A stretch of 64,000 nucleotides of DNA from the NCBI RefSeq assembly GCF_900129965.1, contig NZ_FQXM01000007.1, positions 124,001 through 188,000 of the forward strand. Reading direction: 5' to 3'. Below, in pieces: positions 1 to 8,341 of this stretch (its first letter is position 1; each line of letters opens with the position of its first letter). The DNA is from Clostridium grantii DSM 8605. GTDB lineage: Bacteria; Bacillota; Clostridia; Clostridiales; Clostridiaceae. Position numbers and translations under genes: made by a program. Below the pieces are notes generated by a model. The model searched no databases. It was not told the origin of the DNA and saw only the letters and a list, made by a program, of their open reading frames with translations.

Positions 1-2
1 AA

Positions 3-119
3 TATACTTGCCCACAGTGTGGAAAAGAGTTTAGTGTTTACGGAAATAAGAAACGTAAATATTGTAGCCACAACTGTTATATAAGATATAGATTCTGGAG
101 GGAAGAAGATGGAATTTAA
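3..119 (+). CDS. Zinc-ribbon protein, C-terminal fragment (cut by window edge)
   Basis: An open frame enters from the left edge and stops at 117-119, overlapping the start of the downstream methylase gene by 11 bases. The visible 38 residues hold a CPQC pair followed by a CSHNC cluster, so they form a four-cysteine zinc ribbon. This is typical of small phage or mobile-element DNA-binding proteins. The overlap suggests translational coupling with the methylase. The N-terminus is outside the window, so the function cannot be named. Confidence 0.6.
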   Translation, partial: YTCPQCGKEFSVYGNKKRKYCSHNCYIRYRFWREEDGI

Positions 120-1332
120 GAAGTTACAAATAGATTCATTAATACCAGCTGACTATAATCCGAGAAAAAAGTTGAAGCCTGGAGATAGTGAATTTGAAAA
201 AATAAAAAATAGTATTAATGAATTTGGTTATGTAGACCCAGTAATAGTAAATAAGGATTTAACTGTAATAGGAGGTCATCAGAGAATATCAGTTTTAAAG
301 ACACTAGGTATTACAGCAATAGACTGTGTTATTGTAGATGTTGATAAAACAAAAGAAAAAGCATTGAATATTGCTCTTAATAAAATTAGTGGTGAATGGG
401 ACAAAGAATTACTTGCTGATTTAATTAAGGATTTACAATCTTTAGATTATGATACTTCCTTTACAGGATTTGAACCTCCAGAAATTGATGCCCTTTTTAA
501 TGAGATGTATCCTAAAGGGGTTCAAGAAGATGGTTTTGATGAACCTTTACCTGAAACGCCAATTACAAAGCAAGGAGATATTTGGCTTCTAGGTAGACAT
601 AGATTAATTTGTGATGATAGCACAAAAGCTGATACTTATGTAGAACTTATGGATGGTAAAAAAGCAAATCTGGTTGTAACAGATCCACCTTACAATGTGT
701 CCTATGAAGGTACAGCGGGGACAATTCAAAATGATAATATGGAGGATGAAAAATTCTATGAGTTTTTACTTAATGCTTATAAAGGCATGAATGAAAGTCT
801 TGCAGATGGTGGTTCTATATATGTATTTCACGCTGATAAAGAAACAGTTAATTTTAGGATGGCATTTAAAGAGGCTGGTTTCTTCTGCCATCAAACTTGT
901 ATATGGGTAAAGAATTCACCGGTTCTAGGTCGCTGCGATTATCAATATAATCATGAACCAGTACTAGTAGGTTGGAAGCCAACTGCTGGGCATAAATTTT
1001 ATGCTGACAGAAAGCAGAGAACTACCTGGAATTTTGATAGGCCCACAAAATCGAAGTACCATCCAACAATGAAGCCAATAGCATTAGTTGCTTATCCAAT
1101 AACAAATTCAAGTTTAACAAATTCTATAGTTCTTGACCCTTTTGGTGGCAGTGGTTCTACACTTATTGCTTGTGAACAAACAGATAGAATATGTTATACC
1201 ATTGAACTTGATGAAAAATATGCTGATGTTATTGTAAAAAGATTTATTGAACAAGTGGGTGCTGATACCGCTGTATTTCTAATAAGGGATGGAAAGAAAA
1301 TAGAATATAAAAAAGTAGCTATTATTGAATAA
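109..1332 (+). CDS. ParB-like domain / DNA modification methylase fusion
   Basis: This 407-residue protein has an N-terminal ParB/sulfiredoxin-like domain (about residues 1-130, with the GGHQR motif at 55-59). A class-beta N4-cytosine/N6-adenine methyltransferase follows: catalytic DPPY at 192-195 and the SAM-binding DPFGGSG loop at 343-349. The catalytic motif preceding the SAM motif defines the beta arrangement. The fusion is common in clostridial phages just upstream of the terminase genes and probably protects or marks phage DNA. No partner restriction enzyme is seen, so it acts as an orphan methylase. Its start has a GGAGGGAAG ribosome binding site. Confidence 0.88.
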   Translation: MEFKKLQIDSLIPADYNPRKKLKPGDSEFEKIKNSINEFGYVDPVIVNKDLTVIGGHQRISVLKTLGITAIDCVIVDVDKTKEKALNIALNKISGEWDKELLADLIKDLQSLDYDTSFTGFEPPEIDALFNEMYPKGVQEDGFDEPLPETPITKQGDIWLLGRHRLICDDSTKADTYVELMDGKKANLVVTDPPYNVSYEGTAGTIQNDNMEDEKFYEFLLNAYKGMNESLADGGSIYVFHADKETVNFRMAFKEAGFFCHQTCIWVKNSPVLGRCDYQYNHEPVLVGWKPTAGHKFYADRKQRTTWNFDRPTKSKYHPTMKPIALVAYPITNSSLTNSIVLDPFGGSGSTLIACEQTDRICYTIELDEKYADVIVKRFIEQVGADTAVFLIRDGKKIEYKKVAIIE

Positions 1333-1369
1333 TTAACTTGATATTAACTGTGTTTAGAGTGATATATGG

Positions 1370-1375
1370 TATAAC
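1370..1375 (+). promoter_or_regulatory. Extended -10 promoter candidate for the 103-residue phage protein
   Basis: TATAAC is preceded by TGG, giving an extended -10 (TGnTATAAC) about 23 bases before the start at 1398. No good -35 is visible at standard spacing. Confidence 0.35.
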
Positions 1376-1397
1376 AAAAAAACACAGGAGGCCAAAT

Positions 1398-1709
1398 ATG
1401 AAAGCATTATTTGTAAGAAAGGCTATAGATTTAGTAGAGATGAAAGTGTTAATAAAAGAAGCAAGAGATGATGGAGAAAAAGAAACAGGTTACGAAGTTA
1501 CAAGAGAAATTGAGATGAGTCCAGCAACTTTCAGAGAATTTAAAGACGATTTATTAAAAGATCAAACTTGGATAAAAAGTACAGATGGCGGATTAAATAA
1601 ATATGGGAAAGTAAGGTGCATAAGAGTAAAAAGCCGAACTTCTAAAGAAAGCATTCTAGTTAATCCAGAAGGCTACACTTATCCAAGGTACATAGCAATA
1701 GAAGAATAG
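1398..1709 (+). CDS. Small phage protein of unknown function
   Basis: This 103-residue, highly charged protein has no motif I recognise with certainty. The start at 1398 is chosen because AGGAGG sits 6 bases upstream; an in-frame start at 1338 lacks a ribosome binding site. The gene is flanked by an extended -10 and an intrinsic terminator, so it appears to be transcribed separately from the methylase. Charged, alpha/beta-looking proteins of this size are common next to phage methylases. Confidence 0.65.
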   Translation: MKALFVRKAIDLVEMKVLIKEARDDGEKETGYEVTREIEMSPATFREFKDDLLKDQTWIKSTDGGLNKYGKVRCIRVKSRTSKESILVNPEGYTYPRYIAIEE

Positions 1710-1711
1710 AA

Positions 1712-1735
1712 GCCACCCAAAAGGTGGTTTTTCTT
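1712..1735 (+). terminator. Intrinsic terminator
   Basis: CCACC pairs with GGTGG across a short A-rich loop and is followed by TTTTTCTT, immediately after the stop codon at 1707-1709. Confidence 0.7.
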
Positions 1736-1812
1736 ATGTCTTTACAAGAGGAAAATTGTCATTAGAAACATGTATTTATTTGATAGAAACCTGCATATAT
1801 AACTGGCTATAC

Positions 1813-1872
1813 ACTCCTTTCAGAGGTAATATGTACACTACCAAAAGGTAATAAACACACTTTGAAAGGAGT
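1813..1872 (+). promoter_or_regulatory. Inverted repeat that can mask the amidoligase ribosome binding site
   Basis: ACTCCTTTCA at 1813-1822 is exactly complementary to TGAAAGGAGT at 1863-1872. The right arm contains the AAAGGAG ribosome binding site of the gene starting at 1881. The 40-base loop holds two GGTAATA copies. Pairing would hide the site, so a translational switch is plausible but unproven. Confidence 0.5.
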
Positions 1873-1880
1873 AGAAAACA

Positions 1881-2789
1881 ATGAAAAACCAAACAATAGG
1901 TGTAGAAATTGAAATGACAGGAATTACAAGAGAAAAAGCTGCAGAGATTACTTCAAAACTTTTAGGCGGAGAGGTTAAGAGATTATTTGATACTTACGAT
2001 ACTTACGAAATAAAGGCCCCAGACAGAAGGATTTGGAAAATAATGAGTGACGCTAGCATTAAAACAATGGAAAAGAAAAAGGGCACACTTATTCCAGCTA
2101 ATAGAAGTTACAGTGTTGAATTGGTAACACCAATTTTGAAATATGATGATGACATTGAAACATTACAAGAAATTGTTAGGCAGCTTAGACATGAAGGCGC
2201 AATCAGCGAGAGCAAGTTACAATGTGGCATCCACATTCACATAGGAGGAAAGGACCATACTCCAAACACTTTAAAGAACTTGGTTAACCTAATGGCCGCA
2301 AAGGAAGATTTGATTTACAAAAGCCTTGAGATTGACCCAGCAAGAGTTAGATATTGCAAAAAGGTTAATGAAGATTTGATAGAAACCATCAATAAGAAAA
2401 AACCCAAAACTTTATCTCAACTTGCAGATATTTGGTATAACGGATATGGAGTTGAAAACAGAAGCCGCCATTACCACTCAAGCAGATATCATGGACTTAA
2501 TTTGCATAGCACATTCACCAAAGGAACCATTGAATTTAGACTTTTCAACGGAACCTTGCACGCTGGAAAAATCAGAAGCTACATTGTTTTCTGCCTAGCA
2601 ATAAGCCACCAAGCCTTAAAACAAAAAAGCGCTAGTGCAAAACGCACCCACACTGATAATGAAAAATACACTTTTAGATGTTGGTTGCTTAGACTTGGAC
2701 TTATTGGTGACGAGTTCAAAAATTGCAGACAGCACCTTATGAAATCACTTGATGGAAATTCAGCTTGGAGGACACCCAGAGCCGCTTAA
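1881..2789 (+). CDS. Amidoligase family protein (COOH-NH2 ligase fold)
   Basis: This 302-residue protein matches the Amidoligase_2 family of the glutamine synthetase/GCS-like fold. These enzymes are thought to join carboxylates to amines using ATP. Visible family signatures are the N-terminal GVEIEMTG strand (E8 and E10 as metal ligands), SVELVTPI near residue 78, GIHIHIGG near 117, and TIEFRLFNGT near 219. It lies 71 bases upstream of a gamma-glutamylcyclotransferase gene, the partner known for phage members of this family. It is cargo between methylase and terminase rather than a structural gene. The substrate is unknown: a glutamyl-type amide on a peptide, cell-wall or small molecule is possible. 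Confidence 0.82.
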   Translation: MKNQTIGVEIEMTGITREKAAEITSKLLGGEVKRLFDTYDTYEIKAPDRRIWKIMSDASIKTMEKKKGTLIPANRSYSVELVTPILKYDDDIETLQEIVRQLRHEGAISESKLQCGIHIHIGGKDHTPNTLKNLVNLMAAKEDLIYKSLEIDPARVRYCKKVNEDLIETINKKKPKTLSQLADIWYNGYGVENRSRHYHSSRYHGLNLHSTFTKGTIEFRLFNGTLHAGKIRSYIVFCLAISHQALKQKSASAKRTHTDNEKYTFRCWLLRLGLIGDEFKNCRQHLMKSLDGNSAWRTPRAA

Positions 2790-2860
2790 TATAAACAGAT
2801 AATCGCAAAGGGTACAATGCCCTTTGTGGAAAACTAAATTGTTAAAGGAGAATTACTACT

Positions 2861-3316
2861 ATGGCAGAGAAAACAAAGCTATACGGGGCCTATGGTTCAA
2901 ATATGAATTTGGAACAAATGAGGCACCGTTGTCCTAAAGCTAAATTAATAGGAAATGGAACGCTTGAAAAGTATAAGCTCACTTTTAGAGGAAGATATAA
3001 GGGAGTTGCAAATGTTGAACCCTACAAGGATAAATCAGTACCTATTGTTTTATGGGAGATAACTGGGGATTGTGAAACAGCACTTGATTTGTATGAAGGG
3101 TTTCCAAGTCTATATATTAAAAAGCAAGTTGAAGTTATGGTTAAAGGTAAACCTAAAAAAACAATGGTTTACGTTATGACAAGTGAATATACGAATATGC
3201 CAGCAGCTCCAACAGAATATTATTTTAATGTAATTGCTAGAGGCTATTCTGATAATGATATTAATTTGAAACCACTAGAGATTGCATATTCAGAGTGTTT
3301 GGCTGAACTTGAATAG
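2861..3316 (+). CDS. Gamma-glutamylcyclotransferase (AIG2-like) family protein
   Basis: This 151-residue protein shows the family nucleotide-like loop YGSNM at residues 12-16 and the catalytic-glutamate region LYEGFPSLYIK near 79-89. These enzymes release 5-oxoproline from gamma-glutamyl amines or peptides. Paired with the upstream amidoligase it could undo or edit the bond the ligase makes. GTTAAAGGAG precedes the start. The spacing and absence of a terminator between the two genes suggest one transcript. Confidence 0.82.
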   Translation: MAEKTKLYGAYGSNMNLEQMRHRCPKAKLIGNGTLEKYKLTFRGRYKGVANVEPYKDKSVPIVLWEITGDCETALDLYEGFPSLYIKKQVEVMVKGKPKKTMVYVMTSEYTNMPAAPTEYYFNVIARGYSDNDINLKPLEIAYSECLAELE

Positions 3317-3346
3317 TGGATATTAATAAATAAGAAAATTATGTTA

Positions 3347-3375
3347 AGGGTCTAGAAATTCTAGGCTCTTTTCTT
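3347..3375 (+). terminator. Probable intrinsic terminator
   Basis: AGGGTCTAGAA pairs with TTCTAGGCTCT (with G-U pairs) and is followed by TTTTCTT. It would separate the amidoligase/cyclotransferase unit from the terminase operon. Confidence 0.5.
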
Positions 3376-3407
3376 ACGATAAATTTTAAAGATTGGAGGT
3401 GAAACCT

Positions 3408-3881
3408 ATGGCACAAAGAGGAAGAAAACCAAAACCAACTGCAATAAAAGTACTCGAGGGTAATCCAGGTAAAAGGCAACTTAATGAATTTGAACCTAAG
3501 CCTGATAAAAAACCACCAAGATGTCCTGCATGGCTTGATTCAGAAGCTAAAAAAGAATGGCGAAGAGTATCAAAACAACTAGTAGAGCTAGGTATATTAA
3601 CAGAAGTTGATATGGCCGCTTTTGCAGGATATTGTGAAGCTTATGCGAGGTGGAAAGAAGCAGAAGAATTTATATCAAAACATGGAACAATTGTAAAAAC
3701 ACCAAGTGGTTATTGGCAGCAAGTGCCACAGGTTTCTATTGCCCAAACTTATCTTAAAATCATGATTAAATTTTGTGAGCAATTTGGTTTAACACCATCT
3801 TCAAGAAGTAGAATTGTTGCAGATAAAGGTTCAAATGATAGTTTAGATCCTATGGAAATGATGTTAAGGGGACAAAGATGA
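3408..3881 (+). CDS. terS: Phage terminase small subunit (P27 family)
   Basis: This 157-residue DNA-recognition subunit of the packaging motor is recognisable by its basic N-terminus (RGRKPKPTAIKVLEGNPGK) and the following PRCPAWL segment, hallmarks of the P27 family. The start at 3408 is chosen over an in-frame start at 3393 because GGAGGTG is centred 8 bases upstream. The gene overlaps the large-subunit gene by 4 bases (ATGA), indicating translational coupling. Confidence 0.9.
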   Translation: MAQRGRKPKPTAIKVLEGNPGKRQLNEFEPKPDKKPPRCPAWLDSEAKKEWRRVSKQLVELGILTEVDMAAFAGYCEAYARWKEAEEFISKHGTIVKTPSGYWQQVPQVSIAQTYLKIMIKFCEQFGLTPSSRSRIVADKGSNDSLDPMEMMLRGQR

Positions 3882-5476
3882 TGGTAGAAGATACTATATT
3901 TAAACCTACAGCGTATATGCTTCCAACATCACATTACGATAATAAAAGATCACAACATGCTATTGATTTCATACAAAATTTGAAACACACTAAAGGTGAA
4001 TGGTTTAACAAGCCTTTTATTTTACTTGATTGGCAACTAGAAATTATTAAAAATATTTTTGGTGTTATCAAGGATGATGGATATAGGCAATTCACAACAG
4101 CCTATGTGGAAATTGCTAAAAAACAGGGCAAAACTGAAATAGGAGCCGCCCTTGCATTATATATGTTAACGGCAGATGGAGAAAGAGGAGCAGAAATATA
4201 TAGTTGTGCAGCAGACAGAGCTCAGGCCAGTTTAATTTATCAAGTGGCTGTAGATATGATTTCTTTATGTCCAGCATTAAAAAAAAGGTTAAAAGTTGTG
4301 GCTTCGCAAAAAAGAATTGTGTACCCTGCAATGAATTCTTTTTATCAAGTTTTATCCAGTGAAGCTTATTCCAAACATGGAATTAATCCTCATGCAGTAT
4401 TATTTGATGAAACACATGTTGCCAACAGAGAAATGTTTAATGTAATGCTACATGGTGCAGCAGATGCAAGAAGACAGCCTCTTAATTTTCTTATAACTAC
4501 AGCTGGTAATGATATGCATAGTATAGGTTACGAAATACACCAAAAAGCAGTTGATATTTTAGAAGGAAAGAAAATAGATAAATCTTTTTATCCTACTATT
4601 TATGCAGCAGATGAAAATGATGATTGGACACTGCCAAGCGTTTGGGCAAAAGCTAATCCAAGTATTGGAATAACGGTTGCTGAGGAAAAGCTGCAAATAG
4701 CCTGTGAAAATGCAAGACAAAATCCAGCAGATGAGAACCTTTTTAAACAATTAAGATTGTGTATCTGGGTAAAACAATCAGTAAGATGGATGCCAATGCA
4801 TGTATGGGATGAGTGCGATTTTAATATAGATATAGATTTACTAAAAGGCAGAGAATGTTATGGAGGACTTGACCTTTCAAGTACCACAGATATTACGGCT
4901 TTTGTTTTAGTATTTCCTCCAAGAACATCAGATGAAAAATATATAGTATTACCTTACTTTTGGATTCCAGATGATAACTTAAAATTAAGAGTAAGAAGAG
5001 ACCATGTACCTTATGATGTTTGGGAAAAACAAGGTTTTATAAAAACTACAGAAGGTAATGTGGTCCACTATGGATTCATAGAAACCTTTATAGAAGAGCT
5101 TGGAACAAAATATAATATAAAAGAAATCGCATTTGACAGGTGGGGAGCTGTTCAAATGGTTCAAAACCTTGATGGTATGGGATTCAAAGTTATTCCTTTT
5201 GGTCAAGGATATAAAGATATGTCACCATCTTCAAAAGAATTAATGAAACTAACACTTGAAAAGAAAATAGCACATGGAGGTAATCCAGTACTTAGGTGGA
5301 TGATGGATAACATATTTATTAAGCAAGATCCAGCAGGAAATATTAAGCCCGATAAAGAAAAAAGCACAGAGAAAATTGATGGTGCAGTGGCTTTGATAAT
5401 GGCATTGGATAGATCAATTAGAAATCAAGGAAGTGGTGGAAGTGTTTATGATGAGAGAGGCATATTAGTGCTATAA
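3878..5476 (+). CDS. terL: Phage terminase large subunit
   Basis: This 532-residue protein combines the packaging ATPase and the genome-cutting nuclease. Walker A is the KKQGKTE segment (81-87) and Walker B is AVLFDE (173-178). The C-terminal RNase H-like nuclease begins at GGLDLSSTTD (near 330), which supplies the first metal-binding aspartate. The length is normal for Terminase_1 family proteins, and the gene looks intact. Confidence 0.93.
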   Translation: MMVEDTIFKPTAYMLPTSHYDNKRSQHAIDFIQNLKHTKGEWFNKPFILLDWQLEIIKNIFGVIKDDGYRQFTTAYVEIAKKQGKTEIGAALALYMLTADGERGAEIYSCAADRAQASLIYQVAVDMISLCPALKKRLKVVASQKRIVYPAMNSFYQVLSSEAYSKHGINPHAVLFDETHVANREMFNVMLHGAADARRQPLNFLITTAGNDMHSIGYEIHQKAVDILEGKKIDKSFYPTIYAADENDDWTLPSVWAKANPSIGITVAEEKLQIACENARQNPADENLFKQLRLCIWVKQSVRWMPMHVWDECDFNIDIDLLKGRECYGGLDLSSTTDITAFVLVFPPRTSDEKYIVLPYFWIPDDNLKLRVRRDHVPYDVWEKQGFIKTTEGNVVHYGFIETFIEELGTKYNIKEIAFDRWGAVQMVQNLDGMGFKVIPFGQGYKDMSPSSKELMKLTLEKKIAHGGNPVLRWMMDNIFIKQDPAGNIKPDKEKSTEKIDGAVALIMALDRSIRNQGSGGSVYDERGILVL

Positions 5477-5526
5477 TGTATAAATTTCAAATATCAATAA
5501 TGTGGATATACTTACATAAGTTTCTA

Positions 5527-5535
5527 TGATATAAT
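5527..5535 (+). promoter_or_regulatory. Extended -10 promoter of cargo gene
   Basis: TGATATAAT is an exact extended -10 (TGnTATAAT), about 90 bases upstream of the start at 5624. The leader is very AT-rich. There is no convincing -35. It gives the cargo gene transcription separate from the late phage operon. Confidence 0.5.
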
Positions 5536-5623
5536 AATTTAGAAAATATTAAATTTATAATGTTTTAATAATATTATAAATTTAATTCAAAATTACAAGA
5601 GAAAGTTATAAAGGGGAATTTAT

Positions 5624-6946
5624 ATGAGTGAATATGTTGGAAAACTAGTAGATGGCTTAAGTATTGGAAAAGAGGAATTAGACAAACTTATTCAAATAAC
5701 AGGTTTTAGTGATGTAGAATGTATTAAACTTTTAGAAACTACTGGTTGGAATACAGAGGATGCTATAATAAATATTGAATCTATTGTATATGGAACAACT
5801 GGCGCAATAATATCTAAAGAGGCAATTGCTAATGGTATTAAAAATGCTGAACTCTATAATAACTTGGCAAATAATCTTAGTCAACTTAATACAATGAGGG
5901 GCGGAACTAAAGGTTTTAAAGGATATGTTTTTGAAGAATTACACGCTACGAATGCTACTATTAATGGACAAACTACTTTAGTAATGAATAACAACGGGAT
6001 AGCTGATTTTAAAATTATTGGTCCAAGTGGGGAGATAACCTACGCCCAAGCAAAAATTGGCTATAAAACGGGGACAATTGATTTTTCAGCCTATGAGGGA
6101 CAGACTTTAATTGTTGATAAAGGTAATAAAGCATTAGTTGATAAGGCGAAAGAAGCAGGATTAAAGGTAGTTGAATCTGATGTTCCGGCCGATGATGCTG
6201 CAAGGTTAGCTAGACAAATGCAGCTTGAAAGTAAAATAACTGGTTCATCAAAATCTGTGGCTGTGCCCAAAGCGCAAGCAGCTATTAATATTGCTAAAGA
6301 AGCGCATCAAGTTGGCTTAAAAACTGCACAGAAAGGTGCACAGTTTGGTGGCGGGTTCAGCGTAGGTACAAATATAGTTGATGTAATTAGCGGCGACAAA
6401 GATCTAAATGAAGCAGCAGCTACCGTTGCTGTAGATACAGCTATTTCTGCTAGTGTTGGATATGCAACCGGTGTCGCGGCAACAGCAATTGGGAACACCG
6501 TTGTAGGTACTACAATTTCTGGTGCAGTTGGTACAGCGGCTACAATTGTTGGAAGTACTACAGTTGGGGGAGCAGCTATCGCTGCTGGGGCAACAACGGT
6601 TGGGGCAATAGGTGGTATGGGGACTGCTGCTGTTACAACTGCTATTGCAGGAGGTACTGCAGTAAGTGGTACCGTAGCAGCAACAGGTGCAGCTATTGGT
6701 AGTGCTGTTGCTAGTACATCAGTTGGTGGTGCGGCTATAGCAGCTGGAACAGCAGCAGGTACTGCAATCGCTAGTACGGCAGTGGGTGGTGCCGCAATTG
6801 CGACAGGCGCAGCAGTAGGTGGAGCAGCGGTAGCCGCAGGAGCAGCTGTTACAGCAGCAGCGGTTGCAGCTGCTCCAATAGTGGCAGTTGGAGTAGCGGC
6901 TGGTGCGGTCTGGGGTATAGGAAAAAAAATATTTGGGAGAAGATAA
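5624..6946 (+). CDS. Prophage cargo protein: UBA-like + PD-(D/E)xK-like + glycine-zipper tail
   Basis: This 440-residue protein lies between terminase and portal but is not a packaging protein. Residues 17-54 resemble a three-helix UBA/CUE-type domain (ITGFSD, then LLETTGWN, then DAIINIE). Residues 97-145 carry a restriction-endonuclease-like pattern: GFKGYVFEE (E104/E105), ADFKI (D128) and AQAK (Q142, K144). Residues 235-440 are almost all A, G, T, V and I in GGAAIAAG-type repeats, like glycine zippers or membrane-inserting hairpins, ending in a basic GKKIFGRR. GAAAG then AAAGGGG precede the start. Its own promoter and terminator mark it as a moron. A membrane-targeted nuclease or exclusion/abortive-infection effector is my inference. 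The family is not named with certainty. Confidence 0.7.
   Translation: MSEYVGKLVDGLSIGKEELDKLIQITGFSDVECIKLLETTGWNTEDAIINIESIVYGTTGAIISKEAIANGIKNAELYNNLANNLSQLNTMRGGTKGFKGYVFEELHATNATINGQTTLVMNNNGIADFKIIGPSGEITYAQAKIGYKTGTIDFSAYEGQTLIVDKGNKALVDKAKEAGLKVVESDVPADDAARLARQMQLESKITGSSKSVAVPKAQAAINIAKEAHQVGLKTAQKGAQFGGGFSVGTNIVDVISGDKDLNEAAATVAVDTAISASVGYATGVAATAIGNTVVGTTISGAVGTAATIVGSTTVGGAAIAAGATTVGAIGGMGTAAVTTAIAGGTAVSGTVAATGAAIGSAVASTSVGGAAIAAGTAAGTAIASTAVGGAAIATGAAVGGAAVAAGAAVTAAAVAAAPIVAVGVAAGAVWGIGKKIFGRR
6430..6910 (+). repeat. Degenerate repeats encoding the Ala/Gly-rich tail
   Basis: Related units encoding GGAAIAAG-like octapeptides recur near 6569, 6725, 6785 and 6818. They are separated by stretches encoding GTA-, AST- and AVG-rich linkers. 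The stretch is visibly richer in G+C than its surroundings, as expected from Ala/Gly codons. Such repeats can vary in copy number. Confidence 0.55.
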
Positions 6947-6961
6947 AAGAAACTTCATATA

Positions 6962-6990
6962 AGCACTCTTGATATAAGGGTGCTTTTTTC
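6962..6990 (+). terminator. Intrinsic terminator of cargo gene
   Basis: AGCACTC pairs with GGGTGCT across a 9-base loop and is followed by TTTTTTC. It ends 26 bases before the portal start. Confidence 0.7.
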
Positions 6991-7015
6991 ATACCCATTT
7001 TTAGGAGGTAAAACA

Positions 7016-8272
7016 ATGAAAATTCCATTAATATTAAGACTTTGGGAGCCAAGAGCTGGTCCTAAGAATAGTTTTTTAGGAAGCACATACAGCTTTTTCT
7101 TTGGAAGTACAACTAGTGGAAAAACAGTAAATGAAATAACCGCAATGCAAACCACAGCAGTTTACGCCTGTGTTAGAATACTTGCTGAAACAATAGCTTC
7201 ATTGCCACTTCATACTTATAAATACACAGAAACAGGCAAGGAAAAAGCTAAAGAACATCCACTATATCATCTTCTTGCAGATGAACCAAACCCAGAGATG
7301 ACTTCATTCGTGTTTAGAGAAACACTTATGGGTCATCTTTTATTATGGGGAAATGCATATGCTCAGATAATTAGAGATGGAAGAGGTAAAGTTGTAGCTT
7401 TATACCCTTTACTACCTAATAAAATGAAAGTTGATAGAGCAAGTAATGGAGAAATTTATTATATTTATTCGAGATATTCAGATGAAAATCCTAATATAGA
7501 AGGTTATGGTGAGGTGTATCTACAAAAACATGAAGTACTGCATATTCCTGGTCTTGGATTTGATGGGCTTATGGGGTATTCGCCAATAGCTATGGCTAAA
7601 AATGCTGTTGGTATGGCAATAGCTACGGAGGAATATGGTGCTAAGTTTTTCTCAAATGGAGCAAATCCAGGAGGAGTACTTGAACATCCAGGTGTAGTAA
7701 AAGATCCTGCAAGAGTAAGAGAAAGCTGGAACAGTGTGTATCAAGGAAGCACAAATGCACACAGAGTTGCAGTTTTAGAAGAAGGTATGAAATTTCAGAG
7801 TATAGGAATTCCTCCTGAGCAAGCACAGTTTTTAGAAACGAGGAAATTCCAGACTGAAGAGATTTGTAGAATATTTAGAGTTCCACCTCATTTAGTAGCT
7901 AGTTTAGATAGAGCAACATTCAGTAATATAGAGCACCAATCTATTAGTTTTATAGATAATACTATTATGCCTTGGGTTTCAAGACTTGAACAATCAATGC
8001 AAAAATCATTACTTACAGAAAGCGAGAAAAAAATCTATTTTGTGAAATTTAACTTGAATGGGAGATTGCGCGGAGATGCAGTTTCAAGAGCTAACTTTTA
8101 CCAAATAATGAGGCAAAACGGTATAATGTCAGCTAATGATATAAGGGAGTTAGAAGAAATGAATTTAATTCCGGATGAACTAGGAGGGTCAAAGTATCTT
8201 GTGAATGGAAACTTTGTAGATATGGCTGATGCTGGTGCTTGGACTGAAAAATATAACACAGGGAGCGATTAG
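7016..8272 (+). CDS. Phage portal protein (HK97 type)
   Basis: This 418-residue protein forms the dodecameric DNA entry ring at one capsid vertex. It has the family landmarks TAVYACVRILAETIASLPL near residue 45, the MTSFVFRE...LLWGNAYA core, and a C-terminal FRVPPHLVA segment. Start 7016 is chosen for TTAGGAGGT 6 bases upstream; an in-frame start at 6980 would lie inside the terminator. It opens the capsid module after the cargo gene. Confidence 0.93.
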   Translation: MKIPLILRLWEPRAGPKNSFLGSTYSFFFGSTTSGKTVNEITAMQTTAVYACVRILAETIASLPLHTYKYTETGKEKAKEHPLYHLLADEPNPEMTSFVFRETLMGHLLLWGNAYAQIIRDGRGKVVALYPLLPNKMKVDRASNGEIYYIYSRYSDENPNIEGYGEVYLQKHEVLHIPGLGFDGLMGYSPIAMAKNAVGMAIATEEYGAKFFSNGANPGGVLEHPGVVKDPARVRESWNSVYQGSTNAHRVAVLEEGMKFQSIGIPPEQAQFLETRKFQTEEICRIFRVPPHLVASLDRATFSNIEHQSISFIDNTIMPWVSRLEQSMQKSLLTESEKKIYFVKFNLNGRLRGDAVSRANFYQIMRQNGIMSANDIRELEEMNLIPDELGGSKYLVNGNFVDMADAGAWTEKYNTGSD

Positions 8273-8341
8273 GGATAGATTTAATTTAACAAATAAAGAG
8301 TATGCTTATATAAATTCAGTTTAAAAGATAGGAGGGCAAGA

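Noticed and set aside
6719..7155. Several minus-strand open frames opposite the Ala/Gly-rich cargo tail
   Set aside because: They mirror the GC-rich repeats, are Cys/Ser-rich low-complexity, and have no ribosome binding sites or family motifs.
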